24,375 nt of DNA. It comes from Nemertoderma westbladi. Its lineage: Eukaryota; Xenacoelomorpha; Nemertodermatida; Nemertodermatidae. The stretch is from contig JAUCBJ010005056.1 in the NCBI GenBank assembly GCA_032718475.1, forward strand, positions 1 to 24,375, given 5' to 3'. The translations under genes were made by a program, and so were the position numbers. Under the pieces are notes generated by a model. The model was not told the origin of the DNA. It did no database searches and worked only from the letters and a program-made list of their open reading frames with translations. This document shows, piece by piece, positions 9,850 to 19,326 of this stretch; positions within the stretch are counted from its first letter, which is position 1; each line of letters begins with the position of its first letter.

Positions 9850-10070
9850 TTTCTGTGATATATTTTAACTTCTAACTGATTCTAATGATATAATATATAG
9901 TTCCAGCAGTTCTCATAGATCTCTACTTGTTTTCACCTCAACTTCCTTCCTATACAGTCCATTTCACGAACTCTTAACGGAAGCTCCTCTTTCGATAGTT
10001 GATACCCGAGGGTAGGGGTGGGCCGCTTTGTTCCTATACCTTGTTTTACTCCAGTAATATAAATGGTGCT
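9850..10070. other. Gene-free AT-rich stretch before the SINE-like body
   Basis: No gene is visible. Part of it (about 9990-10070) may be the 3' body of the tRNA-like SINE candidate read on the - strand. Confidence 0.35.
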
Positions 10071-10156
10071 GATCAGTGGACCCTGACAGGGCTCGAACCT
10101 ACAGCTAAAACCAATAGATTGCTGGACCGGCGCTCAACCAACTTAGCTACCCCATC
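10070..10156 (-). mobile_element. tRNA-derived SINE head (candidate)
   Basis: On the - strand there is a polymerase III A box (TAGCTAAGTTGG) and a B box (GGTTCGAGCCC) about 50 bases later, the spacing of a tRNA. GCT/AGC forms a D-stem and GTAGG/CCTGT a weak T-stem. The anticodon loop is too long (about 10 bases) and the acceptor arms do not pair, so this is not a working tRNA gene. A tRNA-derived SINE or a tRNA pseudogene fits best. The 3' end and target-site duplication are not resolved. Confidence 0.55.
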
Positions 10157-10478
10157 TTTAGCTCTGTATACCGTACATATTTATACAAATTATTGGTAAA
10201 AAGCAGAATAAATATGGTTACCATTATAATAGAGATTAGATTAATATTTATTAACTAAAATAGGCTTACATACATTTTAAACATCTTTAGATCCAAACAT
10301 TTTGAATGACACCTTGAGAAAGTCATAATTTTCACCCCTGAATTATGAAAGTTTATTTTAAATCACATTGTCAATCTTCAATCATCGAAAACAAACTGGT
10401 GACGTTTATTTACTAGGTCGCCTAAATATTGAGCTTAACAACTGTATTAGTAACTATTATTCCTACAAGTTCAAATAA
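10157..10478. other. 3' flank of the four-helix membrane protein gene
   Basis: AT-rich, with no ORF of note. It includes the - strand poly(A) signal at 10405-10410. Confidence 0.4.
10405..10410 (-). terminator. Poly(A) signal AATAAA, membrane protein gene
   Basis: AATAAA on the - strand lies about 70 bases past the stop codon of the ORF at 10479-11183, a normal distance for cleavage and polyadenylation. Confidence 0.55.
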
Positions 10479-11183
10479 CTAGTCCGAAACCTCAACTGGA
10501 TTGTCAACAAATATTATACGCAATGGTTTTTCATCTAATTTTTTTTTCTTACTGCGGAATTTTTCAAGAATCGCTACAACAATGTAAGAGAGAGACAAGC
10601 CAGCGACGGCTCCCCAAATCACAACAATAACCAACTCCATATCGGAGCAATGCTGATTCGGATCGGCAGAGGAAGTGTGGTAGTTGGCCGCCGTGTTCCC
10701 GAGAAAGTTCAAGATGATAACGCAATGTAGGACGTAGAAGACAAACAAACTGATATCGGTAAAAGAGCCGAAGATGTAGTCGAGGTAATTTCTAGCTAAT
10801 CGGGTTTGCAGCAACCCAATCGCCGTTGCGAACACTGCTGAACAAATTCCTCCCCAAACGGAGAAGCCAATTTTATTCAGTTCACACTTGTAACTGAGTT
10901 TAACTAAATCGAAAGTAAATAGAATCAAGGCAAAGAAAATGTTGACCACGCTTATGTCTATGAAGACGCGTTGATAGAAAGGGCTTCTTGGTGGCGGCGG
11001 TGGCGGTGGTTGCTGACCCGCACCAGCGACGTCGTTAGAAAGCGCGCTCACTTCCACAGATCCTCCCGCCGCACTCGAAGATGAATCGGTGATGATGTTA
11101 GCCGTGCTGGAGGTGCTGTTACCTCTATCTGTTTTGGACGACAACTCCATAGTAATTGAGAAAAAGGGCGTTTCAATGTACAA
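10479..11183 (-). CDS. Four-transmembrane protein, CD20/MS4A-like topology
   Basis: A single-exon ORF of 234 residues. Residues 1-70 are Ser/Thr/Ala-rich and disordered, with a run of nine Pro (59-67 region, ending PPPR). Four hydrophobic helices follow at about 73-95, 105-127, 139-162 and 182-206. The tail is basic, then acidic (SKKKK..., ending VEVSD). Both ends would face the cytosol. The second helix carries a GFSVWGG motif, like the G-x-x-W-G signature in that helix of MS4A/CD20-type proteins, and length and topology also fit. A MARVEL-type or unrelated tetraspanning protein cannot be excluded. A second Met at residue 12 (ATG at 11148-11150, followed by G) is an equally good start. A poly(A) signal lies just downstream. 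Its molecular role cannot be read from sequence. Confidence 0.7.
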   Translation of the reverse strand: MYIETPFFSITMELSSKTDRGNSTSSTANIITDSSSSAAGGSVEVSALSNDVAGAGQQPPPPPPPRSPFYQRVFIDISVVNIFFALILFTFDLVKLSYKCELNKIGFSVWGGICSAVFATAIGLLQTRLARNYLDYIFGSFTDISLFVFYVLHCVIILNFLGNTAANYHTSSADPNQHCSDMELVIVVIWGAVAGLSLSYIVVAILEKFRSKKKKLDEKPLRIIFVDNPVEVSD

Positions 11184-11674
11184 GATTTTTCAGTTTCTAA
11201 AGCATCAATGTTTTAAAATTTTAACATCGTATTAACGTATAATAAAACTTATAACTAAAATTTACATCGATTTTATGTAAAATGTAGAGTTAATAATTAC
11301 AACAATGACAAAATACAGTGTCGCTACAAATAATATTAGTGTTTATTTCCGCAATTACTTGTTTTACTAAACCCGAGGTGTATGTATGATGATTCCGTGT
11401 AATGTAGACAAAATAAATACAGTAAATAACCATTTAATCATTGATAGTGTAAATAATTAATGTAATAAGCTATATATTATAGCACTGTTTTCCTGTTCAC
11501 ATTCATATATAGGTTTCGAACTTTGGTCAGCATAATACAGTAGATACCAGTATGCATATGGAGGCAATGGAAATACGTAACATGAGAGAGAGTTATTGTA
11601 ATTCAACTATATGTGCTGTGCTAATGATAGTTATAGAAAATTAATTTTTATACCGGTCTGACGCAGATAGGGGC

Positions 11675-11691
11675 GGGGGGGGGGGGGGGGG
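11675..11691 (+). repeat. G17 homopolymer
   Basis: A run of 17 G, preceded by GGGGC, lies 17 bases before the CRE palindrome. Confidence 0.9.
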
Positions 11692-11708
11692 CTCTCAGGA
11701 AGCTCGCA

Positions 11709-11724
11709 CGAGTGACGTCACTCG
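11709..11724. promoter_or_regulatory. Perfect 16-bp palindrome containing a full CRE
   Basis: CGAGTGACGTCACTCG is identical on both strands and centres on TGACGTCA, the full cAMP-response element bound by CREB/ATF bZIP dimers. It lies 526 bases upstream of the - strand ORF start at 11183, so it could serve that gene. The function is inferred only. Confidence 0.55.
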
Positions 11725-12323
11725 ATTGCATTAGCATTTATACTGTACCATGGTGGTGAGGTCCTGTGCTAGAAAGCTCTAGGTGCTGGAATGATTCCGT
11801 TGGATTTCCAATTTGTTTCAAATTAGAATCTGAGGGTTTCTAATTATAGGCCCTATACATTCATACAAATACATTGGGATCACGTTCCAGACTACTCCTT
11901 CCTTCTCCAATATACCTTCTATCCTTATTCCACTTAAAAGATCAACCCTATTGTGTCACATGGACTACGCGAAATATCGCCCATTCTTTCTAAAATAAGC
12001 GAACCTACTTTGAATTAAATAAATGTAACTGGCTTTATTGGCTTACGAGACCTACAATAAATACGACCCGAAATAGATAGGACGATGAATTCAACACACC
12101 GAAAATCAAATCATAATATCACCGGTATACAACGGTCTTTAAATGTTTTTAAATAAAATAATATATATTCGATATAAAAACGTAACGGGAAACAGTCATT
12201 TCACTCCCTTTAGAGCAAAATTAAGATATTCAAATAGAGGACAATTATATTTTAAAATTAATTAATGTTAGTGAAACACATCATTATCAACTGCAGCTTG
12301 ACAATCCAAGCTATATTTGTGAG

Positions 12324-12359
12324 CATCTACAGTGGTATCTACAGTAGTATCTACAGTAT
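12324..12359 (+). repeat. Three tandem 12-bp units (TATCTACAGTAG type)
   Basis: CATCTACAGTGG, TATCTACAGTAG and TATCTACAGTAT follow each other directly, just outside the left arm of the inverted-repeat element at 12375. Confidence 0.8.
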
Positions 12360-12582
12360 TAATAGATACTATAAATACTACAGTAGACTAGCAAGCCAGG
12401 CGCGCGAAGCGTTATGGCTATGTGTTATGCTGTAATAATTGGCTTTTAATGGTTGCAGGCAGACCCAAGTGTAAAGCAAAGCAACACCCTGTGACAAATT
12501 TGCATGAACAACAAATATTATTAACTAGCGAAGATAATATGGATGTATAGTCTATGGGAGATAGAAATAAAATATAATTATT

Positions 12583-12713
12583 TATTACATGGGAAAAAAA
12601 GTAGAATTTTTTTTTACTATTCTCGAGGAATATTTACCGAGCGTCAGCGAGGTTAATAAAGGAACGAGAGAATATTGAAAAAAAAATGTTCTATGTATTT
12701 TCCCCATGTAATA
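12583..12713. repeat. Long imperfect palindrome inside the inverted-repeat element
   Basis: TATTACATGGGAAAA at the left returns as TTTTCCCCATGTAATA at the right. Inner arms also pair (TATTCTCG with CGAGAGAATA). The whole 131 bases folds around a centre near 12648. Weaker pairing continues outward to about 12563 and 12729. Confidence 0.7.
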
Positions 12714-13184
12714 CGAAATTTTATTCTTAAATTGGTACTTTTTTGTTGCTAAATTCTTTAATAAAATATAGAGCGATATAGTGGTACAAAATAAATTGAA
12801 CTGTAGTATTTTACTGTATTGCTTCCATAGTTACAGCTATTCATATTATTTAACTCTTCAACTCTCGATGTTGCCTTACTCAATGTTAAATGATTTAGTG
12901 TTCTCGAATATTTATTACGTAACTAGAGAGTCGCTTAACAACATATTGGATATTCAGTTCCGTTTTGGAGTACGCCGCGCAGACACTACACGCAGACGCA
13001 CTATTTTATATTTAATAAAATTTAAGAAATTCCCCAAAATTATTTTATTTTACTTTTTTCGCCGGGAAAAAGTAAAATCAATGCAATCTTATGGGTTACT
13101 TTTTCCCTAAGGAAAAAGTGCAACTTTTTCTCACGATTTTGGTCTAAATTCGAGCGAAAAAGTAACAATTTAAGAATAAAAATA

Positions 13185-13248
13185 TTGAGGGTCTTTTTAG
13201 CTGGTTATATTATATTAAATAAAGATATCACCAGCTAAAGACCCTCAA
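13185..13248. repeat. Strong stem-loop, about 19-bp stem
   Basis: TTGAGGGTC, a T run, then AGCTGGT (13185-13205) pairs with ACCAGCTAAAGACCCTCAA (13230-13248), with a 2-base bulge and a 24-base AT loop. AT-rich flanks allow further pairing. Confidence 0.8.
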
Positions 13249-13418
13249 CATTTTAATTTATTTCTATTCTCATTGGGATATGTGTTAATGGCTATTCTGA
13301 ACCAGAGGGAATTTTCCCCAGATATGTACTTCTATATATCTAAAGCTCAAATTGTGTAGGTATGTATGTTTGTATAGCGCGCGAAGCTCGCCTGGCTTGC
13401 TAGTTGATACTATAGTAT

Positions 13419-14140
13419 ACTGAGTTCTAGAATAATGTAGTTATATAATATGTAATTAATAATTATTAGTATTTTGTTGTAATTTTGTTGATGTTCCTCA
13501 GTTGTTTGTGATAAGTACAAAATTATTAACTAAGTTCCAAAGATCTGTAATGTTAAAGAGATACACACATCATTAGTGTTGTAGTACCCAAGGTACTGAA
13601 TTACCTATGGAGTCCCGCCCCATTAATACATTTATATAACAGTTAGTTATTGATATTAAATAGTTATTATTGTATTTAGTTGTAATACAATAATATCATG
13701 GTAGCTATCAATATTTATGGATGGTAGCGTTTTTATAACGAAACTTCCTCTTTATAGAATTAGAGGTATTAGTTATAGGAAAAAGTGACAATCAAGTTAA
13801 AGTTTGGCAGTTTAGTTTACAGCTTGCTGGCTTTTCTATAGTAGGCCTACTAGCTAGTAAAACAAATATTGAAAATTTTAAAAAATTTACCCACAACAAA
13901 AAAATGTGATCTAGAAATTTTCAATAATTTTTCTATTAATAAATAGCTAACATATTACAGTAGTATAGTTCTAGAACGTTTTTTTTTTTCAAGATAAAAA
14001 TTAGCAAGTGAAGTATAGAGTTCCCAAACAACACATTATTTCTACAACATTTTGTTTTTATTTTAATAACTAACTATATAATTTGCTAGAATATTTTCAA
14101 AATAGCTAATAGAATAATTACATATAGTTAAATTAATTTT
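13419..14140. other. AT-rich region before the long ORF
   Basis: No exon or repeat is recognised. It could be intron or promoter of the ORF at 14190, depending on whether the AG at 14141-14142 is used as a splice acceptor. Confidence 0.4.
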
Positions 14141-14189
14141 AGGATCAAAGAAATCATTCCAGAGAAGGTGGTCCTATCATCCTAAAGCA

Positions 14190-17100
14190 ATGACTGCGAA
14201 TTCGCAAAGAACCAGTGGAATATCCTTAACCAGTTCCTCTGATATCTTTGGTCTAAATCAACATGTTCCCAGATCTGATGATGGCTTACCTTACAGATGC
14301 AGTCTATCCCCAGATGAAGGAAGCCGATTCTCAAATAAGCGCAAAAATAGCGATATAATTGAAACCAATGAAGCAAAGAGACCCCTATATGACTTCAGTT
14401 TGTCTACCCCACTGCCAGTTTTTAAATTTAGTTCCCCAGTATTTGAAAAGGTATCGTCTGCAGAGTGGACAAATTTCTCGCAGCGAAGCAAATCGAGTCG
14501 TTTACCAGCCGCAAACCCAGAATACAACAAAATTTCAGATACGAAACCAAATGGAGCGAACGGAGTTTATGGCAACTCGCGACGTACGAATAATTTAGGT
14601 ATACATGAGAACGAAAATGTCGATCCAGTGGTAAATAAACAAAGTACGTCAGAACCAACCACTTTATTACCTGAGCGCAACCAATCGCAAACTAGAGTTG
14701 CAATCACAGGGAGAAGTAATGAAACCGGTCCTGTTGGTGATCCCAGCTGTAGTTTTAATTCTAAAGTAAGCGCCAAATCATCGTCTGAGTCGTTCAATGC
14801 GTTTAAACGCAACGAAGAGAGTAAAAAGACTAGCGAAGGTCCCACCACACCTAGACATCATAGTGACACCCCCTTAATAGAAAACCTAGAAGCAAGTAGC
14901 GTCTCCTTTTTCCCACTAAATGGCAGTAATTCAGATAAATTTTCGACTTCGTTCACAGCTAATTACTCATCCGACACTTCCCGATTTGTAGATCAAAGTA
15001 GCAGCACAACTAGCTCCGACCATGATATGAGCACGTCTTCATTCCCATTGCCGAACAATGATAAAACAAAAAATGGATGGTTCTGGGGAGGCAAGAAGCA
15101 CATGTCAGGTTGGGTCAGCCAAACCCAGTCAGGTATTGCACCTTCAAGGAGTGATAACAATGTCGCTTACAACCAATCTTTTGGTAGGGTGGACTCATAC
15201 AATGAAATACGGAAAGCAAAGAGCGCAACTAGTGTCATCAGGTGCAATAACCGAGACAAATGGTCAAGGATGAGTCTTAAATTACAGAGCGATATTAGTG
15301 TGTTAGAGTCGTCAGGAAGTTGGAAACCCCAGCATGTTTCTTTGAATACAGATCCTACATTAAAGTTTAGTGTAGCAAATGTGCTCCAACAATTGCGCCC
15401 ATCTCAAAAACTTGTTAAAACTACAAGCGAATTTAGTTTCTACAAAACAAGACATCCTGATAGAAATGAAAGTTCCCAGAGGAACAATATGGAAGACAAA
15501 TCAAGTGAATCTAATTTCTACTACCCCGCGAATTGTGATTCAATTGAAATTCTGCCAAGGAAAAAACCAACTTCCATGTCAACTATCAATATGGAAGATA
15601 ATTATCGTAGTTATCATGATACAAATAGGCTGAACAATATAAATACATCCCAAAACAATCTTTACTTAAACGGATCAGTTACGGAACAAACAAAACTTGT
15701 TGAAACATACCGTACTGAGAAAGTAATGCCGTATCAAAATAAAAATATTACTTTTGTGAAAGATAATGATACCGAAGAACAAAGTGAAACGATTCACAGT
15801 AAACTGGAACAAAGAGTAAGTGGTAAAAATGTAATATGCGATGAACCAAGTAAGGACTCAAAAAACCAAAAATATGACTTTGATAAAGGTAAAATTCTTC
15901 AAAACAATTTCCAAAAAGACGATCGCTTTATAATCCCAGAGGAGGTTGTTACAAGTACAACAATTCAAAACAATGCGTTTAGCTTAGAAGAGAACATTAA
16001 CAACCCCCAATGTCATAAACATATTGATAAACAAGAAATATATAAAGACATTGAAATGGACAAGGAAACCTGCAGCAAACAATTGGAATACCGGAACAAA
16101 AATAATACGGAAACTCCACAGAAGATTTCTTTCAGGGATGAAGAAGTAGTGCGATATCCAACAAGTAGAGGTAAAAATACTGCGGTCAATAAGTCGGCGC
16201 TTGACTGCATGATTGAAATTGCGAGAAAAATATCGCACCAGCTAAGTATCCTCATAGGCAAATCGAACGATATGACCATAGGGTCAAATATTGGCCCTGT
16301 AAAGGAGAACGAATCACAAGTTACAATAAATGAAGACTGTCAGCAGAGTACGTCTAGAGCTGGAAATGGTGAGGAAGAAAGTATTGACCAGAAAAAACAG
16401 TCAGAAAAACAAAAAAATGAAGAGATAGTCAACACAAATACTAAATTAATCGAAACAAGATCAACTAAAGATTTGTCCCATTCATTGATTTCAGATACAT
16501 TACGCGATGACAAAAATATTGAAACTAATTGTCACAAAGGAGCAAAAATTATCCCTGAGTCTTCTAGCCCAGAAATTGATAATAATGAGACTGGTAGCGA
16601 TTATAGCTTTTGGAGTCCTGAAACCTCTGTTTCAAACGACACCCGACATTGTCACAATTCCGCAATGAATTTCAGCAGTTCCTTCACCCAAGATTGTCCT
16701 TCAATCAAATCGACTAGCACGAGATGTTCCTGCGTACGGTGTACGCTTGGTTGGGAATCTCCAAACATCGACTCCGAATTATCTGGAATGGTTGAAGAGG
16801 AGGGATGCAGATGTTCGGAAAGGAGTTTAAATGGTGCTGGAATTATTCATAATGAAATGAAAAGGTGTTTGTTTCCAGATCATGAACTTAAAAATGCAAT
16901 GTGTGGTGGGAGAAACCAAAATGGTGATCAACAAAATGCAAAACGCCATCAACAAAATATTTCCTTATCTCCGAACTGCCCATCATACACAGCATTCAAT
17001 TCACCTTGTTCTTATTCTTATGATGCCTCGGAACACAAACAAGCCCCTGGACCAAAGCTAAGCAGTCTTGTGAATTACTTTACAACTAACAATGGGCTTG

Positions 17101-17717
17101 GAGATAGTTCTAGTGAAGAAGCTTATCACAGTCTACCGGAATCCACCGGTCGAGACGGTGAACATTTTGGTTATCCAAAAATGTGTCATTCAGCATCCGA
17201 AAACAATATTTATAAATACAGGTGTTATAACGAACAACATAGAAGTGTTGATGACAATCAGCCAGGAAGTGACAATTTTGGCCAAACCTTTAATAATAAA
17301 CAACAATTGGAAATGCCTAACATTCTCTCGAGAAACCGACAACCAACTTGTGATAAGAGTTTCGAAAATGATGGCAAAAGTTGGCCTATATATGGCAACA
17401 ATATCCCTCTCATTAATGTGCCGCATCACGACACACCTGACAATCATGTCATACAGAATGATAAATCGATTAACAGCTACATAAAATGTCGTTCTGATGT
17501 AGATGAAATACACCACCCATCTGTTTACCAGAATAAAACCACACTGGCAAACAAGACTGATAGGGAACCTTTTCCTACCATTCCATATCTTAACAACAAG
17601 ATGGCTTTCTGTCATATGCCTAATAGCGGGGCTACAAGCAATGTTGTGTATCGCAAAGATATGGGTGATATCTCTAGCGAGACAGGCTCATCATCGTATC
17701 AGAGTGCAAATGGATGA
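14190..17717 (+). CDS. Long low-complexity protein, 1,175 residues, unrecognised
   Basis: An uninterrupted 3.5-kb ORF rich in Ser, Asn, Thr, Asp, Glu and Lys, mostly predicted disordered by eye. A bipartite nuclear-localisation-like pattern (KRK, about ten residues, then KR) lies at residues 50-64. Other islands are a NGWFWGGKKHMSGW aromatic patch (about 296-309), a hydrophobic helix around IEIARKISHQLSILIG (about 675-690) and a Cys cluster (CSCVRC near 845, CRCS near 873). No named domain is visible. The frame stays open upstream of the ATG through an AG at 14141-14142 and reads plausible protein (SKKSFQRRWSYHPKA), so this may be the last exon of a longer gene with a phase-1 intron. A poly(A) signal at 17896 supports the 3' end. 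It converges with ArfGAP2/3. The function is unknown; a nuclear scaffold role is only a guess. Confidence 0.75.
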   Translation: MTANSQRTSGISLTSSSDIFGLNQHVPRSDDGLPYRCSLSPDEGSRFSNKRKNSDIIETNEAKRPLYDFSLSTPLPVFKFSSPVFEKVSSAEWTNFSQRSKSSRLPAANPEYNKISDTKPNGANGVYGNSRRTNNLGIHENENVDPVVNKQSTSEPTTLLPERNQSQTRVAITGRSNETGPVGDPSCSFNSKVSAKSSSESFNAFKRNEESKKTSEGPTTPRHHSDTPLIENLEASSVSFFPLNGSNSDKFSTSFTANYSSDTSRFVDQSSSTTSSDHDMSTSSFPLPNNDKTKNGWFWGGKKHMSGWVSQTQSGIAPSRSDNNVAYNQSFGRVDSYNEIRKAKSATSVIRCNNRDKWSRMSLKLQSDISVLESSGSWKPQHVSLNTDPTLKFSVANVLQQLRPSQKLVKTTSEFSFYKTRHPDRNESSQRNNMEDKSSESNFYYPANCDSIEILPRKKPTSMSTINMEDNYRSYHDTNRLNNINTSQNNLYLNGSVTEQTKLVETYRTEKVMPYQNKNITFVKDNDTEEQSETIHSKLEQRVSGKNVICDEPSKDSKNQKYDFDKGKILQNNFQKDDRFIIPEEVVTSTTIQNNAFSLEENINNPQCHKHIDKQEIYKDIEMDKETCSKQLEYRNKNNTETPQKISFRDEEVVRYPTSRGKNTAVNKSALDCMIEIARKISHQLSILIGKSNDMTIGSNIGPVKENESQVTINEDCQQSTSRAGNGEEESIDQKKQSEKQKNEEIVNTNTKLIETRSTKDLSHSLISDTLRDDKNIETNCHKGAKIIPESSSPEIDNNETGSDYSFWSPETSVSNDTRHCHNSAMNFSSSFTQDCPSIKSTSTRCSCVRCTLGWESPNIDSELSGMVEEEGCRCSERSLNGAGIIHNEMKRCLFPDHELKNAMCGGRNQNGDQQNAKRHQQNISLSPNCPSYTAFNSPCSYSYDASEHKQAPGPKLSSLVNYFTTNNGLGDSSSEEAYHSLPESTGRDGEHFGYPKMCHSASENNIYKYRCYNEQHRSVDDNQPGSDNFGQTFNNKQQLEMPNILSRNRQPTCDKSFENDGKSWPIYGNNIPLINVPHHDTPDNHVIQNDKSINSYIKCRSDVDEIHHPSVYQNKTTLANKTDREPFPTIPYLNNKMAFCHMPNSGATSNVVYRKDMGDISSETGSSSYQSANG

Positions 17718-18037
17718 ACAGTATCCAGCACTATTAGGGCATAGAAACTGGGATTCAAAACCATAATGATGTTTGTGATTATTTCTAGATCATTATTGTT
17801 AATTTTAGAAAGTTGTTAATGTTATCTTCACTCTAGTAATATTGAAACGCAGATCTAGAGTTTTAGAATTACAATTCCTACTTAACTGGTTACTTAATAA
17901 AAGTTTCATATGCATTTAGGCAGTTTTTCTACTTTCTCAGATAGCAGATACAATGTGTCTCAGATATGTCTAGATCTATAATCGAATTTGCTACATTGCA
18001 GTTACGCATCGTAAATTGCCCCGCCACATTTCGCGAA
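17718..18037 (+). other. 3' untranslated region and flank of the long ORF
   Basis: AT-rich, and includes the poly(A) signal at 17896-17901. Beyond that nothing is recognised until the scrambled LINE begins near 18038. Confidence 0.5.
17896..17901 (+). terminator. Poly(A) signal AATAAA of the long ORF
   Basis: AATAAA lies 179 bases after the stop codon, inside TTAATAAAAGT. It is the first good signal downstream of the ORF. Confidence 0.6.
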
Positions 18038-18590
18038 CAATGTCAACTGTGAAAAACTTCGTCTTCTTGGAGTTAAAAAATAGACCAACATGTATATAGA
18101 AGCAGCCTGTTCCGTAAGGTAATTGGCTGAATTTCCTCTACTTATTGAGCCAGTAGACTGAATCGAAAGCCTTAAAAAAGTCAACAAAGATAACAGCAAG
18201 ATGTCTGTCCTTATAATTTTTTTAACTCTTCAATTATCCTTCTAAGTGCCAAAATGGGCTCCATGGTCCCACGACCTTTACGGAACCCATTCTGATTTCC
18301 ACGGAGCAGTCTCTCATTGGGATCCCTGATGCGATTTAATAGAATTATGAAATACTATAATTCTTAAATTAATTAAAAAAAATTCATTAATAAATTGATT
18401 AATTGATTGACTGGCACAGAAGTAGAGGAAATCCAGCAAAGTACCTAACTGATCTAGACTTTGCTGATGTCGTGGGTGATAGGGAGTTGTGACGGCGCAA
18501 CTTGGTCGACAAGCCGGCACAGCATTCTCAATATATATGTAATATATATAATGCAGCTGCAATGCAGCATGCCGATCGTAGTAGTAGTAA
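18038..18590. mobile_element. Scrambled second copy of LINE family A, part inverted
   Basis: Compared with the copy at 240-1727, five pieces can be placed. Inverted pieces are 18038-18112 (matches the complement of about 966-1032), 18113-18154 (about 855-894) and 18155-18346 (about 404-595). An AT-rich linker follows. Forward pieces are 18411-18469 (about 852-912) and 18470-18590 (1625 to the 3' end near 1725). Junctions show microhomology: ATG joins 912 to 1625, and CT joins 595 to 855. No coding capacity remains. It lies between the convergent 3' ends of the long ORF and ArfGAP2/3. Confidence 0.82.
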
Positions 18591-19095
18591 TATAATTCTA
18601 TTGTATAGCTTTGCAGCAATCGAGATCAATGAGATCCCCCGAAAAGAACCCTAGAATCAGAGTGTTAGGTTGCCCTTCTTGGGAACTGGCACCACTATTT
18701 GTTTTCATTTCTTGTGGGGTGTATCTTTGTTATCTACGGCCTCCAGTGAGCCAGACGATCCATTTCCATGCCTTGCTTCTTAGTCTATTTGAGCCGGGAC
18801 TCATTCTGCGCTTTAATGAGGTACAATACATGTCTCAGATACCTCTTAGAAAATTTTACACTAATAAAAATATTAATAACTCAACTCAATTACATTTATT
18901 CAATAAGTACCACAAAAATACCCGATATATATAATATGGAATATAATACCCGTAACATTCAAACTAAGGGTGCACCAATATTCGTTCAGGCAAAAACAGC
19001 GAACCAAAGAGTAAATTAGCTTTAACCCAAAGCCTTACAAGTTCACGAGGAAGTGAGTTAATTGTTTGGTGGTTATTGGTATTACAGTGGGTCAC
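18591..19095. other. 3' flank of ArfGAP2/3
   Basis: No coding exon is visible. It contains the - strand poly(A) signal, so about 18880-19095 is probably the ArfGAP2/3 3' untranslated region. Confidence 0.45.
18895..18900 (-). terminator. Candidate poly(A) signal of ArfGAP2/3
   Basis: AATAAA on the - strand lies about 196 bases past the TAG at 19096-19098. It is the clearest signal in this flank. Confidence 0.45.
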
Positions 19096-19326
19096 CTAAT
19101 AATATTTGTCTTGGATTGTCTGCATTACGCCGGTGGCCATCTTAGACAGACGTCCCGCAACCTGCGTCACGCCCTGCTTCATGCTGGCCTTCACCTCGCT
19201 CATATCGGGCGCAACTGGGGCACTCATTCGTCGAGAATGCGCCGGTTCTCGTCCGAAATACTGGTCGCTCGATATACTCGAGCTGGTCGAGAACTTGGAG
19301 GTTGCACTGTTGTCGGAGGTTTCGTA
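19096..19326 (-). CDS. ARFGAP2: ArfGAP2/3 last exon with second ISS repeat and C-terminal helix
   Basis: The acceptor is CTATTTTCCAG. The 76 codons plus TAG start YETSDNSATS, hold SISSDQYFGRE and end in the amphipathic helix that in family members helps bind COPI-coated membranes. The match to the vertebrate C-terminus (a QGV-VAG-LA-GVM-SLQDRY pattern) is clear. Confidence 0.93.
   Translation of the reverse strand, partial: YETSDNSATSKFSTSSSISSDQYFGREPAHSRRMSAPVAPDMSEVKASMKQGVTQVAGRLSKMATGVMQTIQDKYY

Larger units (their letters stand above)
11184..12374. other. Gene-free region upstream of the membrane protein gene
   Basis: AT-rich with no coding exon seen. It holds a G17 tract (11675-11691), the CRE palindrome (11709-11724) and a short tandem repeat (12324-12359), listed separately. 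The part next to 11184 should contain the promoter of the - strand gene, but I see no clear TATA box. Confidence 0.45.
12375..13418. mobile_element. Inverted-repeat-bounded non-autonomous element (about 1.04 kb)
   Basis: A perfect 15-bp inverted pair, CTAGCAAGCCAGGCG at 12388-12402 and its complement at 13389-13403, bounds the block. The match extends outward imperfectly (ATACTACAGTAG at left, complement of ATACTATAGTAT at right), giving arms of about 28-30 bases. GCGCGCGAAG words lie just inside both arms. The interior has no transposase ORF, and an ORF at 12781-13110 shows no known protein. Nested hairpins (12583-12713 and 13185-13248) suggest a foldback or MITE-type element. No convincing target-site duplication is seen, so the superfamily is unassigned. 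Confidence 0.6.

Noticed and set aside
10070-10156. A functional tRNA gene
   Set aside because: The acceptor arms do not pair and the anticodon loop is too long.
12781-13110. 109-residue + ORF as a gene
   Set aside because: It lies within the inverted-repeat element, has low-complexity content, no good ATG start and no recognisable domain.
18038-18590. Simple LINE twin-priming inversion
   Set aside because: Inverted and forward parts overlap in LINE coordinates and contain several internal deletions, which one twin-priming event does not produce.
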